Shown here piece after piece: positions 15,456 through 24,418 of a DNA stretch of 64,000 nt. The notes under the pieces were generated by a model. That model made no database searches. It was not told where the DNA came from and worked only from the letters and a program-made list of their open reading frames with translations. Within the stretch, counting starts at the first letter, position 1, and the number at the start of each line of letters is the position of its first letter. The stretch is taken from contig JALSRD010000078.1 of assembly GCA_026984935.1 (NCBI GenBank), positions 62,001 through 126,000 on the forward strand, in the 5' to 3' direction. The position numbers and the translations under genes were made by a program. Source of the DNA: Desulfobacterales bacterium. Lineage in GTDB: Bacteria; Desulfobacterota; Desulfobacteria; Desulfobacterales; JALSRD01.

Positions 15456-16340
15456 TCAGCGGCGCTCCAGTTTTGGGTTGAGTTCTTCACGCAGCCAGTC
15501 GGCAAACAGGTTGATGCCCACCACCAGCATCACCAGGGCAAGACCGGGGAATACGATCATCCACCACATGCCGGCGTAGATGTAATTCTTGCCGATGGCG
15601 ATCATCATGCCCAGCGAGGGCTGGGTCATGGGGACGCCCACGCCCAGAAAGCTCAGCGTGGCTTCCAGCATGATGGCCACGCCCAGGTCCACGGCGACCA
15701 CCACCATGACCGGGGGTATGGCGTTGGGCAGCAGGTGGCGCAGCAGCAGGCGCCAGTCGCGGGCGCCGGTGGCCTTGGCCGCCATGATGTAGGCCGCCTC
15801 CTTGACCTCCAGCACGCTGCCGCGCATGGTGCGGGCGTAGCGCACCCAGTCGGCCAGGCAAATGGCCAGGATCACCGTGACGATGCCGCGCTGTTTCAGC
15901 ACTCCCATGAGCAGGAAAGCCATCAGGGTGGTGGAAAAAGAAAACAGGGTGTCGGCGCAGCGCATGACGACGATGTCCAGCCAGCCGCCGTAGTAGCCGG
16001 CCAAAAGCCCCATGGTCACCCCGAAACTGCCGGCCAGCAGCACGACCCCGAAGCCCACGATGATCGAGGTGCGGCAGCCGTAAACGATGGTGGAATAAAT
16101 TCCGCGTCCCTGGTCGTCGGTGCCCAGCACGTACGGGGTCTGTCCGCCTTTCATCCAGATCGGCGGCGTCAGGAAGTGCTCGAGGCTGACCGCTTTGAGA
16201 TCATAAGGGTTCTGGGGCGTAATCCAGGGGGCGGCCACGGCGGCAAAGATGAACAGCGCCACGATGACGCTGCCGAGCATGGCCGACGGGTCGTGCAGAA
16301 AGCTGGACAGCAGCTTGGATTTGATGCGGCGCTCACGCAT
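15456..16340 (-). CDS. peptide/nickel-type ABC transporter permease (DppC/OppC family)
   Basis: A 294-residue inner-membrane permease of the BPD_transp_1 type. The N-terminal region LLSSFLHDPSAMLGSVIVAL and the periplasmic HFLTPPIWMKGGQTPYVLGTDDQG are characteristic of OppC/DppC; the cytoplasmic EAA loop is around YIMAAKATGARDWRLLLRHLLPNA. It is the last gene of the operon and overlaps the end of the DppB-like permease by 8 bases. It pairs with that permease to form the channel through which the binding protein's peptide substrate enters the cell. The specific substrate (di-/oligopeptide, nickel chelate or other) cannot be read from sequence. Confidence 0.93.
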   Translation of the reverse strand: MRERRIKSKLLSSFLHDPSAMLGSVIVALFIFAAVAAPWITPQNPYDLKAVSLEHFLTPPIWMKGGQTPYVLGTDDQGRGIYSTIVYGCRTSIIVGFGVVLLAGSFGVTMGLLAGYYGGWLDIVVMRCADTLFSFSTTLMAFLLMGVLKQRGIVTVILAICLADWVRYARTMRGSVLEVKEAAYIMAAKATGARDWRLLLRHLLPNAIPPVMVVVAVDLGVAIMLEATLSFLGVGVPMTQPSLGMMIAIGKNYIYAGMWWMIVFPGLALVMLVVGINLFADWLREELNPKLERR

Positions 16341-17301
16341 AGCGGATTTTCGGGTTTAAGATCGCGTACAGAATGTCCACGATCGTGTTGATGGAAATGA
16401 TCATGAAAGCCGCCAGCATGATGTAGGTGACCACCACGGGCTGGTCGGATTCGAAAATGGATGTCAGGATCAGGTTGCCCATCCCCGGCCACTGGAAAAT
16501 GGTCTCGGTGACGATGGAGTAGGCGATCACTTCGCCGAACTGCAGCCCGGCCACGGTGACCACCGGAATCAGGACGTTGCGCAGGGCGTGTTTGAAAATC
16601 ACTTTCAGGGGCGGCAGGCCCTTGGCCCAGGCCGTCTTGATGTAATCTTCGGTGAGCACCTCGCGCATGCCGGCACGCGTCAGGCGCAGCAGCACGGCCA
16701 GTTGGAAGGTGGCCAGGGTCACGGCCGGCATGATCAGGTGCTTCCAGCCGTCGACGGTCAGCAGGCCGGTGCGCCAGAACCCGATGGTGACCGTCTGGCC
16801 GCGCCCGAACGGCGGCAGCACGCCTGCGTAAACGGCAAAGATCATGATCAGCAGGATGCCGATCAGGAAGGTGGGCATGGAAATCCCTCCCAGGGATCCG
16901 GCCATGATCAGCCGGTTTTGCCAGGCGCGCGGTTTCAGCGCCACCAGCACCCCCAGGCCCACGCCCATCAGAAAGGCCAGCAGCGTGGCGGTGGTGGCCA
17001 GTTCGAAAGTGGCCGGAAAGCGCTCCAGGATCAGGCCCAGGGCCGGCACCCGGCTGATATAGGACTTGCCGAAATTGCCGTGGGCGGCATTCCAGATGAA
17101 GCGCGCGTACTGGACATAGGTGGGCTTGTCCAGTCCCAGGGCGCGGCGTACTTCCTCACGCTCCTGAAAGGTGGCGTACTTGCCGGCCATGGTCAGCACG
17201 GGATCGCCCATGTAGCGGAAGATGATAAAGCAGATCATCGACACGCCCAGCAGGACCACCAGACCCTGAATCAGACGTTTTGCAATATAAGTTGCCATCA
17301 T
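16333..17301 (-). CDS. peptide-type ABC transporter permease (DppB/OppB family)
   Basis: A 322-residue permease with about six membrane spans. The N-terminus YIAKRLIQGLVVLLGVSMI and FRYMGDPV are hallmarks of DppB/OppB. The EAA loop is DYIKTAWAKGLPPLKVIFKH, contacting the ATPases. It lies between the substrate-binding protein gene and the DppC-like permease. An 89-base gap containing a stem-loop separates it from the binding protein gene, a common device for making more binding protein than permease. Confidence 0.93.
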   Translation of the reverse strand: MMATYIAKRLIQGLVVLLGVSMICFIIFRYMGDPVLTMAGKYATFQEREEVRRALGLDKPTYVQYARFIWNAAHGNFGKSYISRVPALGLILERFPATFELATTATLLAFLMGVGLGVLVALKPRAWQNRLIMAGSLGGISMPTFLIGILLIMIFAVYAGVLPPFGRGQTVTIGFWRTGLLTVDGWKHLIMPAVTLATFQLAVLLRLTRAGMREVLTEDYIKTAWAKGLPPLKVIFKHALRNVLIPVVTVAGLQFGEVIAYSIVTETIFQWPGMGNLILTSIFESDQPVVVTYIMLAAFMIISINTIVDILYAILNPKIRYA

Positions 17302-17346
17302 GCCGCCGGCCCCGGGACACCGCAGCGGCCCGGGGGGTTGCGGGAA

Positions 17347-17364
17347 CGCAGCTTGGAAGCTGCG
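17347..17364. promoter_or_regulatory. intercistronic stem-loop between binding protein and permease genes
   Basis: Perfect 8-bp arms CGCAGCTT/AAGCTGCG with a 2-base loop lie just downstream of the binding-protein gene. No T-run follows, so it more likely protects the upstream mRNA from 3' decay than terminates. Confidence 0.5.
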
Positions 17365-17390
17365 CGCCCGCTGAGTCAGCAGGTTTCAGG

Positions 17391-18932
17391 TTATCTGGAA
17401 ATCTCCTTGTAGACCATCCAGCGATCCGGGCGGGGCGTAAAATGGATGCCTTTGCCCTTTTGCATGGCGTACAGGTCTTCCTGGTAATGCAGTGGAATCC
17501 AGACGATCTGGTCCACCATGGCCATCTTGTTGAGTTTCATGAGGGCCTGTCGACGTTTCTCCGGATTGATAATGTCAGCGGTGGCCTCGAGGGCCCGATC
17601 CAGTTCGGCATTGCTGTAAGCCGCGCCGTTCAGCCCGCCGTAGCCATGTGCATGATCCCGGGTGTGGGCGATCTTGAAATAGGTACGCCCCATGTCGAAG
17701 GTGCCGTCGAACCAGCCGATCAGGTAGAAATCGAGCTTGCCGCCAGTGACTTCCGGGAAAAAGATCGCTTTGGGCTTGACGTCCAGCTTGACCCGGATGC
17801 CGACCTTGGCCAGATAACGGGCCACGGCTTCGGCAATTTGCGCGTCCTGGACATAACGGTCGTTGGGGCCGGTGAGGGTAATATCGAAGCCCTTGGCGTA
17901 GCCGGCTTCTTTGAGCAGTTTTTTGGCCATGGCAGGATCGTAGGCCAGGCGATGAATGTCCGGGTTGTAGCCGATGGTGGGCGGGTCCGGGACCTGTGAT
18001 GACGGGCTGGCATGGCCGCGCATGATCTTCTGGATAATTTCTTTTTCATTGATGGCCATATACATGGCCTTGCGTACGCGCAAATCGGCCCAAGGTGCGC
18101 CGGTTTTATTGCCCAGCGCCAGAAAGATGCACCGGCGGGCCGGCCGGCTGATCACCTGCAGTTTGGGGTTGCTCTTGATTTTGGCATACAGGGCCACCGG
18201 CACACCGGTGACGATGTCCGCCTGGCCGGAGACCAGCGCGGCGAAGCGTGTGGAAGGCTCCTTGATGGGGCGTACCTCGATGTTTTTGATGGACGGCGCG
18301 CCCTCCCAGTAATTTTCGTTGGCTGTCATGCGGATGTAGGAGCCCTTGACCCATTCCACCAGTTTGTAGGCACCCGTGCCGATGGGACGGGTCATGACAT
18401 CTCCCGGCTTGCGGGATTCGGTGGATTCCTTGTCCATGATGAAAATCTGGTGCATGTTGTTGGCAAACCAGGGAATGGGGACCTTGGTCTTGATCACCAC
18501 GGTGTAGTCGCCGATGATTTTAATCGAGGCGATTGTCTTGCCGGTGTTGAGAAACTCGGACACTTCCGGGTTGCTGAGGCGTTCGAAGGTGAACTTCACA
18601 TCCGCGGCCGTAAAAGGGTTGCCGTTGGAAAACTTGACGCCCTTGCGCAGGTAAAATTTCCAGCTCAGCTTGTCGGGGTGTTCCCAGCGCACGGCCAGTG
18701 CCGGCGCCAGCTTACCTTCCGGCCCCTTGCGCTGCAAAAGGCCGTCGAAAAAGTTGGCCATGTAGGACAGGCCGGCATCGGAGTCATCGCCCTGGGGGTT
18801 CATCATGCGCGGAGGTGTGTCCACGGCAACCACCAGCGACGAAGCCGATGAGGCGGCCGGCACTAGGCCCGTGCCAAAGACCACAACTGTTGCACACAGG
18901 CAAATCAGACTTCGCAGAATGTACTTTTTCAT
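17391..18932 (-). CDS. extracellular solute-binding protein, family 5 (peptide ABC transporter)
   Basis: A 513-residue periplasmic binding protein with signal peptide (SLICLCATVVVFGTGLVPAASSA). The family-5 signature region is ALAVRWEHPDKLSWKFYLRKGVKFSNGNPFTAADV, recognisable from RKGVKFSNG onward, and the body has the usual two-lobe layout. It captures the substrate for the adjacent permeases. Its ATG overlaps the stop of the upstream ATPase gene (ATGA), and its GAGGAGGAG ribosome binding site lies within that gene. The gene order, ATPases before binding protein before permeases, is less common than binding protein first. Confidence 0.93.
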   Translation of the reverse strand: MKKYILRSLICLCATVVVFGTGLVPAASSASSLVVAVDTPPRMMNPQGDDSDAGLSYMANFFDGLLQRKGPEGKLAPALAVRWEHPDKLSWKFYLRKGVKFSNGNPFTAADVKFTFERLSNPEVSEFLNTGKTIASIKIIGDYTVVIKTKVPIPWFANNMHQIFIMDKESTESRKPGDVMTRPIGTGAYKLVEWVKGSYIRMTANENYWEGAPSIKNIEVRPIKEPSTRFAALVSGQADIVTGVPVALYAKIKSNPKLQVISRPARRCIFLALGNKTGAPWADLRVRKAMYMAINEKEIIQKIMRGHASPSSQVPDPPTIGYNPDIHRLAYDPAMAKKLLKEAGYAKGFDITLTGPNDRYVQDAQIAEAVARYLAKVGIRVKLDVKPKAIFFPEVTGGKLDFYLIGWFDGTFDMGRTYFKIAHTRDHAHGYGGLNGAAYSNAELDRALEATADIINPEKRRQALMKLNKMAMVDQIVWIPLHYQEDLYAMQKGKGIHFTPRPDRWMVYKEISR

Positions 18933-19957
18933 TTTTGCTCCTCCTCGTGGTTGCTGGGGCTCGGGGCCCCGGTTGTGTACAAAAAACAGCGCACGGCATG
19001 TCCGTCGCCGTTATCCTCGAGTGTCGGCACCTGCCGGTCGCAGATCGGCATGCGGTGAGCGCAGCGGGGGTGGAAATGGCAGCCCGGCGGCGGTTGGATG
19101 GGGCTGGGCACATCGCCCCGGAGAATGATGCGTTCTTTCTTGCGACCCGGTTCGGGAACGGGGATGGCGGACAAAAGGGCCTGGGTGTAAGGGTGCCGCG
19201 GGTCGGCGTACAATTGCCGGTAGCTGCCGGTTTCAACGATCCTGCCCAGGTACATCACCGCGATGCGGTCGCAGATGTATTCGACCACCCCCAGGTCGTG
19301 GGCGATGATGATGTAGGACAGGTTGAATTCCTGCTGCAGATCGATGAGCAGGTTGATGATCTGCGCCTGGATGGACACGTCCAGGGCCGAAACCGGCTCA
19401 TCGCCTACGATGACCTGCGGATTGAGCGCCAGGGCGCGCGCAATTCCCACCCGCTGGCGTTGCCCGCCGGAAAACTCGTGGGGGTAGCGACGTCCGTGTT
19501 CGGGCGACAGGCCGACCTTTTCCAGCAGAAAAGCGATGCGCTCCCCGCGTTGGGGCCCCGGATAGAGGCTGTGGATCTGCATGGGGTCCGCAAGAATCTG
19601 GTTGACCGTCATACGGGGATTGAGCGAGGAATAGGGATCCTGGAAGATCACCTGCATATTCCGGCGCAGCGGCCGCAGCCGGGACGCGGGCAGCTTGCTG
19701 ATTTCGGTGCCCTTGAAGCGCACCGCACCGGCCGTGGGCCGAATCAGCTGCAGGACCGCCAGGCCGGTGGTGGTCTTGCCGCAGCCGGACTCGCCCACCA
19801 CGCCCAGGGTTTCACCTTGTTTCAGGGAAAAGCTCACCCCGTCCACGGCGTAGACATAGCCCACGGTTTTCGACAGCAAGCCCCTTTTGACGGGAAAGTG
19901 CACTTTTAGATTTTCGACTGTGAGCAGCGTCTTCAAGAGCCGGGCATCCTTGTTCAT
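18929..19957 (-). CDS. oligopeptide ABC transporter ATP-binding protein (OppF/DppF type)
   Basis: A 342-residue cytoplasmic ATPase. Walker A is [16 protein letters not shown], the signature FSGGQRQRVGIARAL, Walker B QVIVGDEPVSALDVS, and the C-terminal OppF/DppF extension carries the conserved cysteine-containing CHFHPRCAHRMPIC, which in relatives binds an iron-sulfur cluster. The start at 19957 ([12 protein letters not shown]) overlaps the stop of the partner ATPase (TGATG), and its end overlaps the binding-protein ATG; the frame is open further upstream but without coding character. Confidence 0.93.
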   Translation of the reverse strand: MNKDARLLKTLLTVENLKVHFPVKRGLLSKTVGYVYAVDGVSFSLKQGETLGVVGESGCGKTTTGLAVLQLIRPTAGAVRFKGTEISKLPASRLRPLRRNMQVIFQDPYSSLNPRMTVNQILADPMQIHSLYPGPQRGERIAFLLEKVGLSPEHGRRYPHEFSGGQRQRVGIARALALNPQVIVGDEPVSALDVSIQAQIINLLIDLQQEFNLSYIIIAHDLGVVEYICDRIAVMYLGRIVETGSYRQLYADPRHPYTQALLSAIPVPEPGRKKERIILRGDVPSPIQPPPGCHFHPRCAHRMPICDRQVPTLEDNGDGHAVRCFLYTTGAPSPSNHEEEQK

Positions 19958-20949
19958 CAGGCTGACAGGTACAACCAGCAACGTACTTTGTGATGCGGTT
20001 CCAGCAGCTCCAATGCCGGCAATTGCCGCCGGCAAACCGCCATGGCATCCGGACAGCGGGGGTGAAAGCGGCAGCCTTCGGGAAGGGCCAGCAGCCCGGG
20101 CACCATTCCCTGGATTTCGGAAAGCCTCCGACGCTTTTTTTCCGCCCGGTCGCCGATGCGCGGCATGGATTTGAGCAGGCCCCGGGTGTAGGGGTGCCGC
20201 GGGTGATTGAAAATAGATGCCGTGTCGGCTTCTTCCACCACTTTGCCGGCATACATCACCACCACGCGCCGGGCCATCTCGGCGATGACGCCCAGATCGT
20301 GGGTGATCATCATGATGGCGGTGTCGATTTCGTGTTTGAGCCGCGTCATCAGGTCCAGGATCTGGGCCTGTACGGTGACGTCCAGCGCCGTGGTGGGTTC
20401 GTCGGCAATCAGGATCTGCGGTTGGCACGCCAGGGCCATGGCGATCATCACCCGCTGACGCATACCGCCGGAAAGCTGGTGGGGGTATTCGTGCACGCGT
20501 TTTTCGGGTGCCGGCACCTGGACTCTGGCCAGCATCTCCACTGCCCGTTCCAGGCTCTCGTGGCGGGAACAGTGTTCGTGCAGGCGAAACATTTCGGCGA
20601 CCTGGTCTCCCACGGTGAACACCGGATTTAACGAGGTCATGGGTTCCTGGAAAATCATGGCGATGCGCTTGCCGCGGATGCCGCGCATCTGTTCCATGGA
20701 AAGCTGCACCAGATCCAGCCCGTCGAAAGTGATGCGGCCGGACAGGATTCTGCCGGGCGGATCCGGGATCAGCCGCATGATCGACTGGGCCGTCACGCTC
20801 TTGCCGCAGCCGGATTCTCCCACCACGCCGAGCACTTCGCCGCGGTCCAGGTAAAAGGAGACATCATCCACCGCCCGCGCCACCCCGTCGAAGAGGTAAA
20901 AATAGGTTTTTAACTGCTGTACATCGAGCAGATGGGATGAATGGCTCAT
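19957..20949 (-). CDS. oligopeptide ABC transporter ATP-binding protein (OppD/DppD type)
   Basis: A 330-residue ATPase, first gene of the transporter operon. Walker [20 protein letters not shown], signature [15 protein letters not shown], Walker [15 protein letters not shown] and the C-terminal [12 protein letters not shown] extension identify the OppD/DppD branch. It forms a heterodimer with the OppF-like ATPase. Five genes (D, F, A, B, C) run without a large gap. The M20 peptidase gene lies about 190 bases upstream in the same direction and would fit hydrolysis of imported peptides. Confidence 0.93.
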   Translation of the reverse strand: MSHSSHLLDVQQLKTYFYLFDGVARAVDDVSFYLDRGEVLGVVGESGCGKSVTAQSIMRLIPDPPGRILSGRITFDGLDLVQLSMEQMRGIRGKRIAMIFQEPMTSLNPVFTVGDQVAEMFRLHEHCSRHESLERAVEMLARVQVPAPEKRVHEYPHQLSGGMRQRVMIAMALACQPQILIADEPTTALDVTVQAQILDLMTRLKHEIDTAIMMITHDLGVIAEMARRVVVMYAGKVVEEADTASIFNHPRHPYTRGLLKSMPRIGDRAEKKRRRLSEIQGMVPGLLALPEGCRFHPRCPDAMAVCRRQLPALELLEPHHKVRCWLYLSA

Positions 20950-21142
20950 CAGCAGACCTGGTATCCTGGGTGTAGGCGGCCGGAGACGGTCGTCACACTG
21001 TAAAAATCACCTGCCGGCATGTCAATAACATTGTGCCGTGACTGTACATGGCGTGTTGCAGAAAAAGATGCGAGCCCTTATCGTTACAGCTCGTTTGAGC
21101 CAGTGTTCGATACCTTGCGCAAAATTGGTCTCCAAAGCCGTT

Positions 21143-22318
21143 TCACTTGCCAAAATCCGGCGCGGCGACCTGCGCCAGGAAGGCTTCCAGTATGCGGTAG
21201 AGGGTGCCGGCACTGTCGATGCACAGGTGTTCGTCTGCGGCGTGCTGGCTCATTTCGCCGTCGGCTCCCCAGACCACCGCCGGAATACCATGGGCGGCCA
21301 GGTAACGGGCATCGCTGGCGCCGTGCTCGCAACCGGTGCGGGTTTCTGGACCGGCCAGGGCCAGCAGGGCGTCCAGGTAGCGGCTGGGTGCGGACGTGAA
21401 AAGAGGCTCTCTGGCCTCCACGATCACTTCGCCGTTGACTGCCGATCGGAGCTGTTCCAGCAGGGCATCGATGTCGTCGTCTTCGGTGTAGCGGATGTCG
21501 AAAACCGCCTCGGCGCGGTCCGGCACCTGGTTGGCGGCCTGGCCGGCGTGCAGCATACCGAAATTCAGCGTCCGGTGCCAGTGTTCCCCGTTGTCGTCCG
21601 GCGGCGTGCTGAAAAGTGGACGTACGGCAAGATAGTCCCCGATCAGCCGATCGATGGCGTTAATCCCCAGCCAGGGGCGCGACCCATGGGCGGTTTTCCC
21701 ATGGCAGACCAGCCGCAGGCGCAAGATCCCCTTTTCTTTGACCACGATTTTGGCCGGACTGCCACCATCCAGGGCAATGGCAAAATCGGCGCGAATATTG
21801 CCGAGCATCCGGGCAGCGCCGTTGGCCCCGCCGCTTTCTTCGTCGCCGGTGATCAGGATGCCGAAGGGCATAGCCGCCGGGTCGCGGTCCGGCAACCGCC
21901 CCATCCAGTTTTTCGCCAGCGCCAGTGTCAGGGCCACCGCGTATTTGTCGTCGATGCTGCCGCGGCCGTAAAGTCGGCCGTTGCGCACAACGGGCTGGAA
22001 AAGCGCGTCCGGCCCCTCGACGACATCCATGTGCACCATGAACAGCACCGGCGCATGGCCGGCTTCAGGCATTACCAGTATATTGGGGACACCCGCGTGG
22101 TTTTCGCGGCGGTAAGCGATGCCGTTTTGTTGCAGGTAGGATTCGATGAAATCGGCACAGGCCCTGATCTGTTCCGGCCGGGAAGCGGTGGAGCGAAAGC
22201 GGATCATCGATTGGGTCAGGGCGACGATCTCGTCTGTGTTTTTTTCGAAGGCTGCCGGGCCGTCGGAACCGGCCGGCCGGTCGTCGTAACAGGGGCCGGG
22301 CAAAGTTTCGTCTGTCAT
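21143..22318 (-). CDS. M20/M25/M40 family metallopeptidase
   Basis: A 391-residue cytoplasmic zinc peptidase. Metal ligands are in VLFMVHMDVVEG (His), GRGSIDDKYA (Asp), LITGDEESGG (the general-base Glu and metal Glu) and a later C-terminal ligand in DEHLCIDSA. The lid domain lies between, with KTAHGSRPWLG. The start is the ATG at 22318, preceded by AGGAAGG at good spacing. The family includes succinyl-diaminopimelate desuccinylase, carboxypeptidases and dipeptidases such as PepV; here the position next to a peptide importer suggests peptide breakdown. Upstream, a frame ending TGA overlaps its ATG, so it may once have been the second gene of a pair. Confidence 0.9.
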   Translation of the reverse strand: MTDETLPGPCYDDRPAGSDGPAAFEKNTDEIVALTQSMIRFRSTASRPEQIRACADFIESYLQQNGIAYRRENHAGVPNILVMPEAGHAPVLFMVHMDVVEGPDALFQPVVRNGRLYGRGSIDDKYAVALTLALAKNWMGRLPDRDPAAMPFGILITGDEESGGANGAARMLGNIRADFAIALDGGSPAKIVVKEKGILRLRLVCHGKTAHGSRPWLGINAIDRLIGDYLAVRPLFSTPPDDNGEHWHRTLNFGMLHAGQAANQVPDRAEAVFDIRYTEDDDIDALLEQLRSAVNGEVIVEAREPLFTSAPSRYLDALLALAGPETRTGCEHGASDARYLAAHGIPAVVWGADGEMSQHAADEHLCIDSAGTLYRILEAFLAQVAAPDFGK

Positions 22319-22512
22319 TGAAGCCTTCCTGTTGTCTGGGTGCGCAGTATGCGCAGCGGCACGCCGCCGCGGGCGGCAACGGCCCGGCTGTACCGGCTGA
22401 AGGTGTAGTCCACCAGGTAATGCCCGGGCGAATACTGGCTCCAGGCACCGCCGGCGTGCAAGGTGGCCGGCACGTCGGCGCCCTTTCCAGCGGCCAGGCG
22501 GCCGCCCGTGTA
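22315..22512 (-). pseudogene. possible remnant of a class I glutamine amidotransferase (C26 peptidase) gene
   Basis: This minus-strand frame is open for 65 codons between a TGA at 22513-22515 and a TGA that overlaps the M20 peptidase start (ATGA). The translation contains WSQYSPGHYLVDYTFSRY and RAVAARGGVPL, which resembles the N-terminal strand-helix of C26 gamma-glutamyl hydrolases (Y...AV.AAGGVPV). There is no ATG, no catalytic Cys or His, and the frame stops far too early, so it looks like the leftover of a gene that lost its 5' end and centre. The ATGA overlap supports a former coupled pair. The family assignment is uncertain. Confidence 0.35.
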
Positions 22513-22964
22513 TCAGGGCCGGCATGGCGGGCGTTTACGTCCTGTGGCGCCGCTTTCAGGATGGCCGGTGGTTCATAGACGACTCTTCTATCAGATTGTC
22601 GCGCAGCAGGCAATACAGCCGCCGCTTTTAAGGCCCCGGATGCGAATTCCGGGCCCAAAAAAAGGGCATCGATAAAACGATACCCTGAATCAAGGGGGGA
22701 GGATATGTGAAAGGCACTCGCCTGTTGGCAATATAATAATGCATGCAGCCTGGACGTCAACACTTGCGCACTTTTTTTTGTTGGCGCCTCCGGCCTTGCC
22801 CGGGGCTGGCGCGCACCTGCCGGGAGTTTTTGCATGCGTGGGAATTCGGAAAGCTTGCAAAATTGCGATGAATCCGCAAAGATCGGCCCACCGGCGGCCG
22901 GTGAGCCGGGCATTGTGTAGCGCGGTCGGTTCTTCCGGCATATCTGAAAAGAAAACGGTTCGAC
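22513..22964. other. intergenic region upstream of rhomboid gene
   Basis: About 450 bases between the amidotransferase remnant (minus) and the rhomboid gene (plus). It holds a minus-strand terminator-like hairpin (22657-22686) and a second GC hairpin CCCGGATGCGAATTCCGGG next to it. Open frames here have no coding character. Confidence 0.4.
22657..22686 (-). terminator. rho-independent terminator or attenuator on the minus strand
   Basis: Read on the minus strand, arms AGGGTATCG and CGATGCCCT (one mismatch) enclose TTTTAT and are followed by seven T. No minus-strand gene lies directly upstream; the nearest downstream genes are the amidotransferase remnant and the M20 peptidase, so this may be an attenuator in their leader. 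Confidence 0.6.
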
Positions 22965-23828
22965 ATGGTCGTTATTTTAATGGGGCTGGACAAAGATCAG
23001 GCGGAGACGTTCAGCATCGTGCTGGCCTCTGCGGGCATCGACTGTCATCTGCGTTCCGAAGAGCAGGGTTGGGAATTGTGGACAGAAGCCCTGAAACACG
23101 AAGAAGCTCTCACGGTTATCGACCGGTACATTGCCGAAAACCGGGACAAACCCATTGTCCGGGGTTCCGCAATTGTCGAATACGGGCGGACCTTTTCCGG
23201 GCTGTGGGGCGCGCTGATTCTGCTGGCCTGCCAACTGGCCGTGTGGCACAGCGGCATGGGCGATGCGTATGTGGCGGCCTACGGGGCCTCTGCCGAAAAA
23301 ATCCTGCAAGGGGATTGGTACCGCAGTGCCACCGCGCTGCTGCTGCATGCCGATGTGCTGCACCTGGCCGGCAACATCCTGGGGATAGCCCTATTTGCCA
23401 CCGCGGTCTGCTCGGTGGCCGGGTGGGGCGTGGGATGGCTGATGATCCTTTTGTCCGGTATTGCCGGCAACCTGGCCAATGCCCTCTTTTTTCAAAGTGC
23501 GCATTGGTCCATCGGCGCCTCCACCGCTGTGTTCGGGGCTGTCGGCATTCTGTCGGCCGTCCAGTTCGTCAGGAAGATCCGGGAGGCCGGCCAGCGATTG
23601 AAGGCTTTTCTGCCATTCGGCGGTGGCCTGGCCCTGCTGGGGCTGCTGGGATCGGCGCGCCACGCCGATCTGACGGCGCATCTGTTCGGTTTTTCGGCGG
23701 GAATCCTGCTGGGCGCGGCCTACTGCTCGTTTTTTAAACGTGCCCCCGGCCGGCGGGGCCAGACCGCCGCCCTGCTGCTGGTGGCGGGCGTGATGACGGC
23801 GGCCTGGCTGCGCGCTTTCGGCCCGTGA
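22965..23828 (+). CDS. rhomboid family intramembrane serine protease
   Basis: A 287-residue protein with about six membrane spans. The rhomboid fold is marked by HADVLHLAGN (the H..x.N of TM2), catalytic serine in WSIGASTAVFG (about Ser186) and catalytic histidine in HADLTAHLFGFSAG (about His239). About 60 cytoplasmic residues precede the first span and resemble the short domains found before bacterial rhomboids (LDKDQAETFSIVLASAGID...). It cleaves membrane-anchored substrates; none is obvious nearby. Two ATGs five codons apart are possible starts; neither has a strong ribosome binding site. Confidence 0.9.
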   Translation: MVVILMGLDKDQAETFSIVLASAGIDCHLRSEEQGWELWTEALKHEEALTVIDRYIAENRDKPIVRGSAIVEYGRTFSGLWGALILLACQLAVWHSGMGDAYVAAYGASAEKILQGDWYRSATALLLHADVLHLAGNILGIALFATAVCSVAGWGVGWLMILLSGIAGNLANALFFQSAHWSIGASTAVFGAVGILSAVQFVRKIREAGQRLKAFLPFGGGLALLGLLGSARHADLTAHLFGFSAGILLGAAYCSFFKRAPGRRGQTAALLLVAGVMTAAWLRAFGP

Positions 23829-23987
23829 GAAGCACCGCCAGCGCCCTTGACAACCGCTTAAACTTTATTATGTTCAGGGTTTAAAATACATTTTGAAAGG
23901 ATGCCGCCCGTTATTCCCGTGGCAAGAGCGCTGGGATGACGCTGCGGCCCATCATCCAATATCCCGACCCACACAACAGGAGAGCCT

Positions 23988-24290
23988 GTGCGATTCAGCG
24001 TGCCGGTTAAAGATACCCGGACGGTTTGCGAGCTGCTTGCGAAAATGCTGCGCGGCCACGAACTGGACGGGAAGGTCTCCGTAAATGCCCGCAACGGAAT
24101 CGTGGCCGTCGAGATTCGCCATATGGGAACCTCCAGCCTGGTTTTTGAAGCCCGCTCCGCCGGCGGCAGCACGGCCTTTCGCCTGAAGGAGAAGAAAATC
24201 GCCTATCTGCATCGGCCATTTATGGAAATCTTCGAAGGGCGTTTCCGCCGGGTCATCCGCGATCTGGGTGGAGAGATCCGGGAAGCTTGA
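23988..24290 (+). CDS. conserved-looking hypothetical protein, 100 aa
   Basis: A 100-residue cytoplasmic protein starting with GTG; AGGAGAG lies five bases upstream. The sequence is basic and soluble (VKDTRTVCELLAKMLRGHE...AYLHRPFMEIFEGRFRRVI), with no membrane segment and one cysteine. I do not recognise a family. It is followed closely by the TrxR-like flavoprotein gene, whose coding start is 130 bases downstream. Confidence 0.7.
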   Translation: MRFSVPVKDTRTVCELLAKMLRGHELDGKVSVNARNGIVAVEIRHMGTSSLVFEARSAGGSTAFRLKEKKIAYLHRPFMEIFEGRFRRVIRDLGGEIREA

Positions 24291-24418
24291 TCTTTTGCGA
24301 CCGGCCGCTTTTGTTTTTTGGACAGGATGCGCCTGCTTTTGAACGGTCTATATTCGAAAGCGGGGTTTCCAGAAGGCTTTACAGCCTAGCCGATGGTCGA
24401 CAGGGAAACGGAGCAGAT

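Noticed and set aside
15393-16391. Plus-strand frame rich in His, Gln and Gly
   Set aside because: Antisense shadow of the DppC-like gene; its composition results from the codon pattern of a membrane protein.
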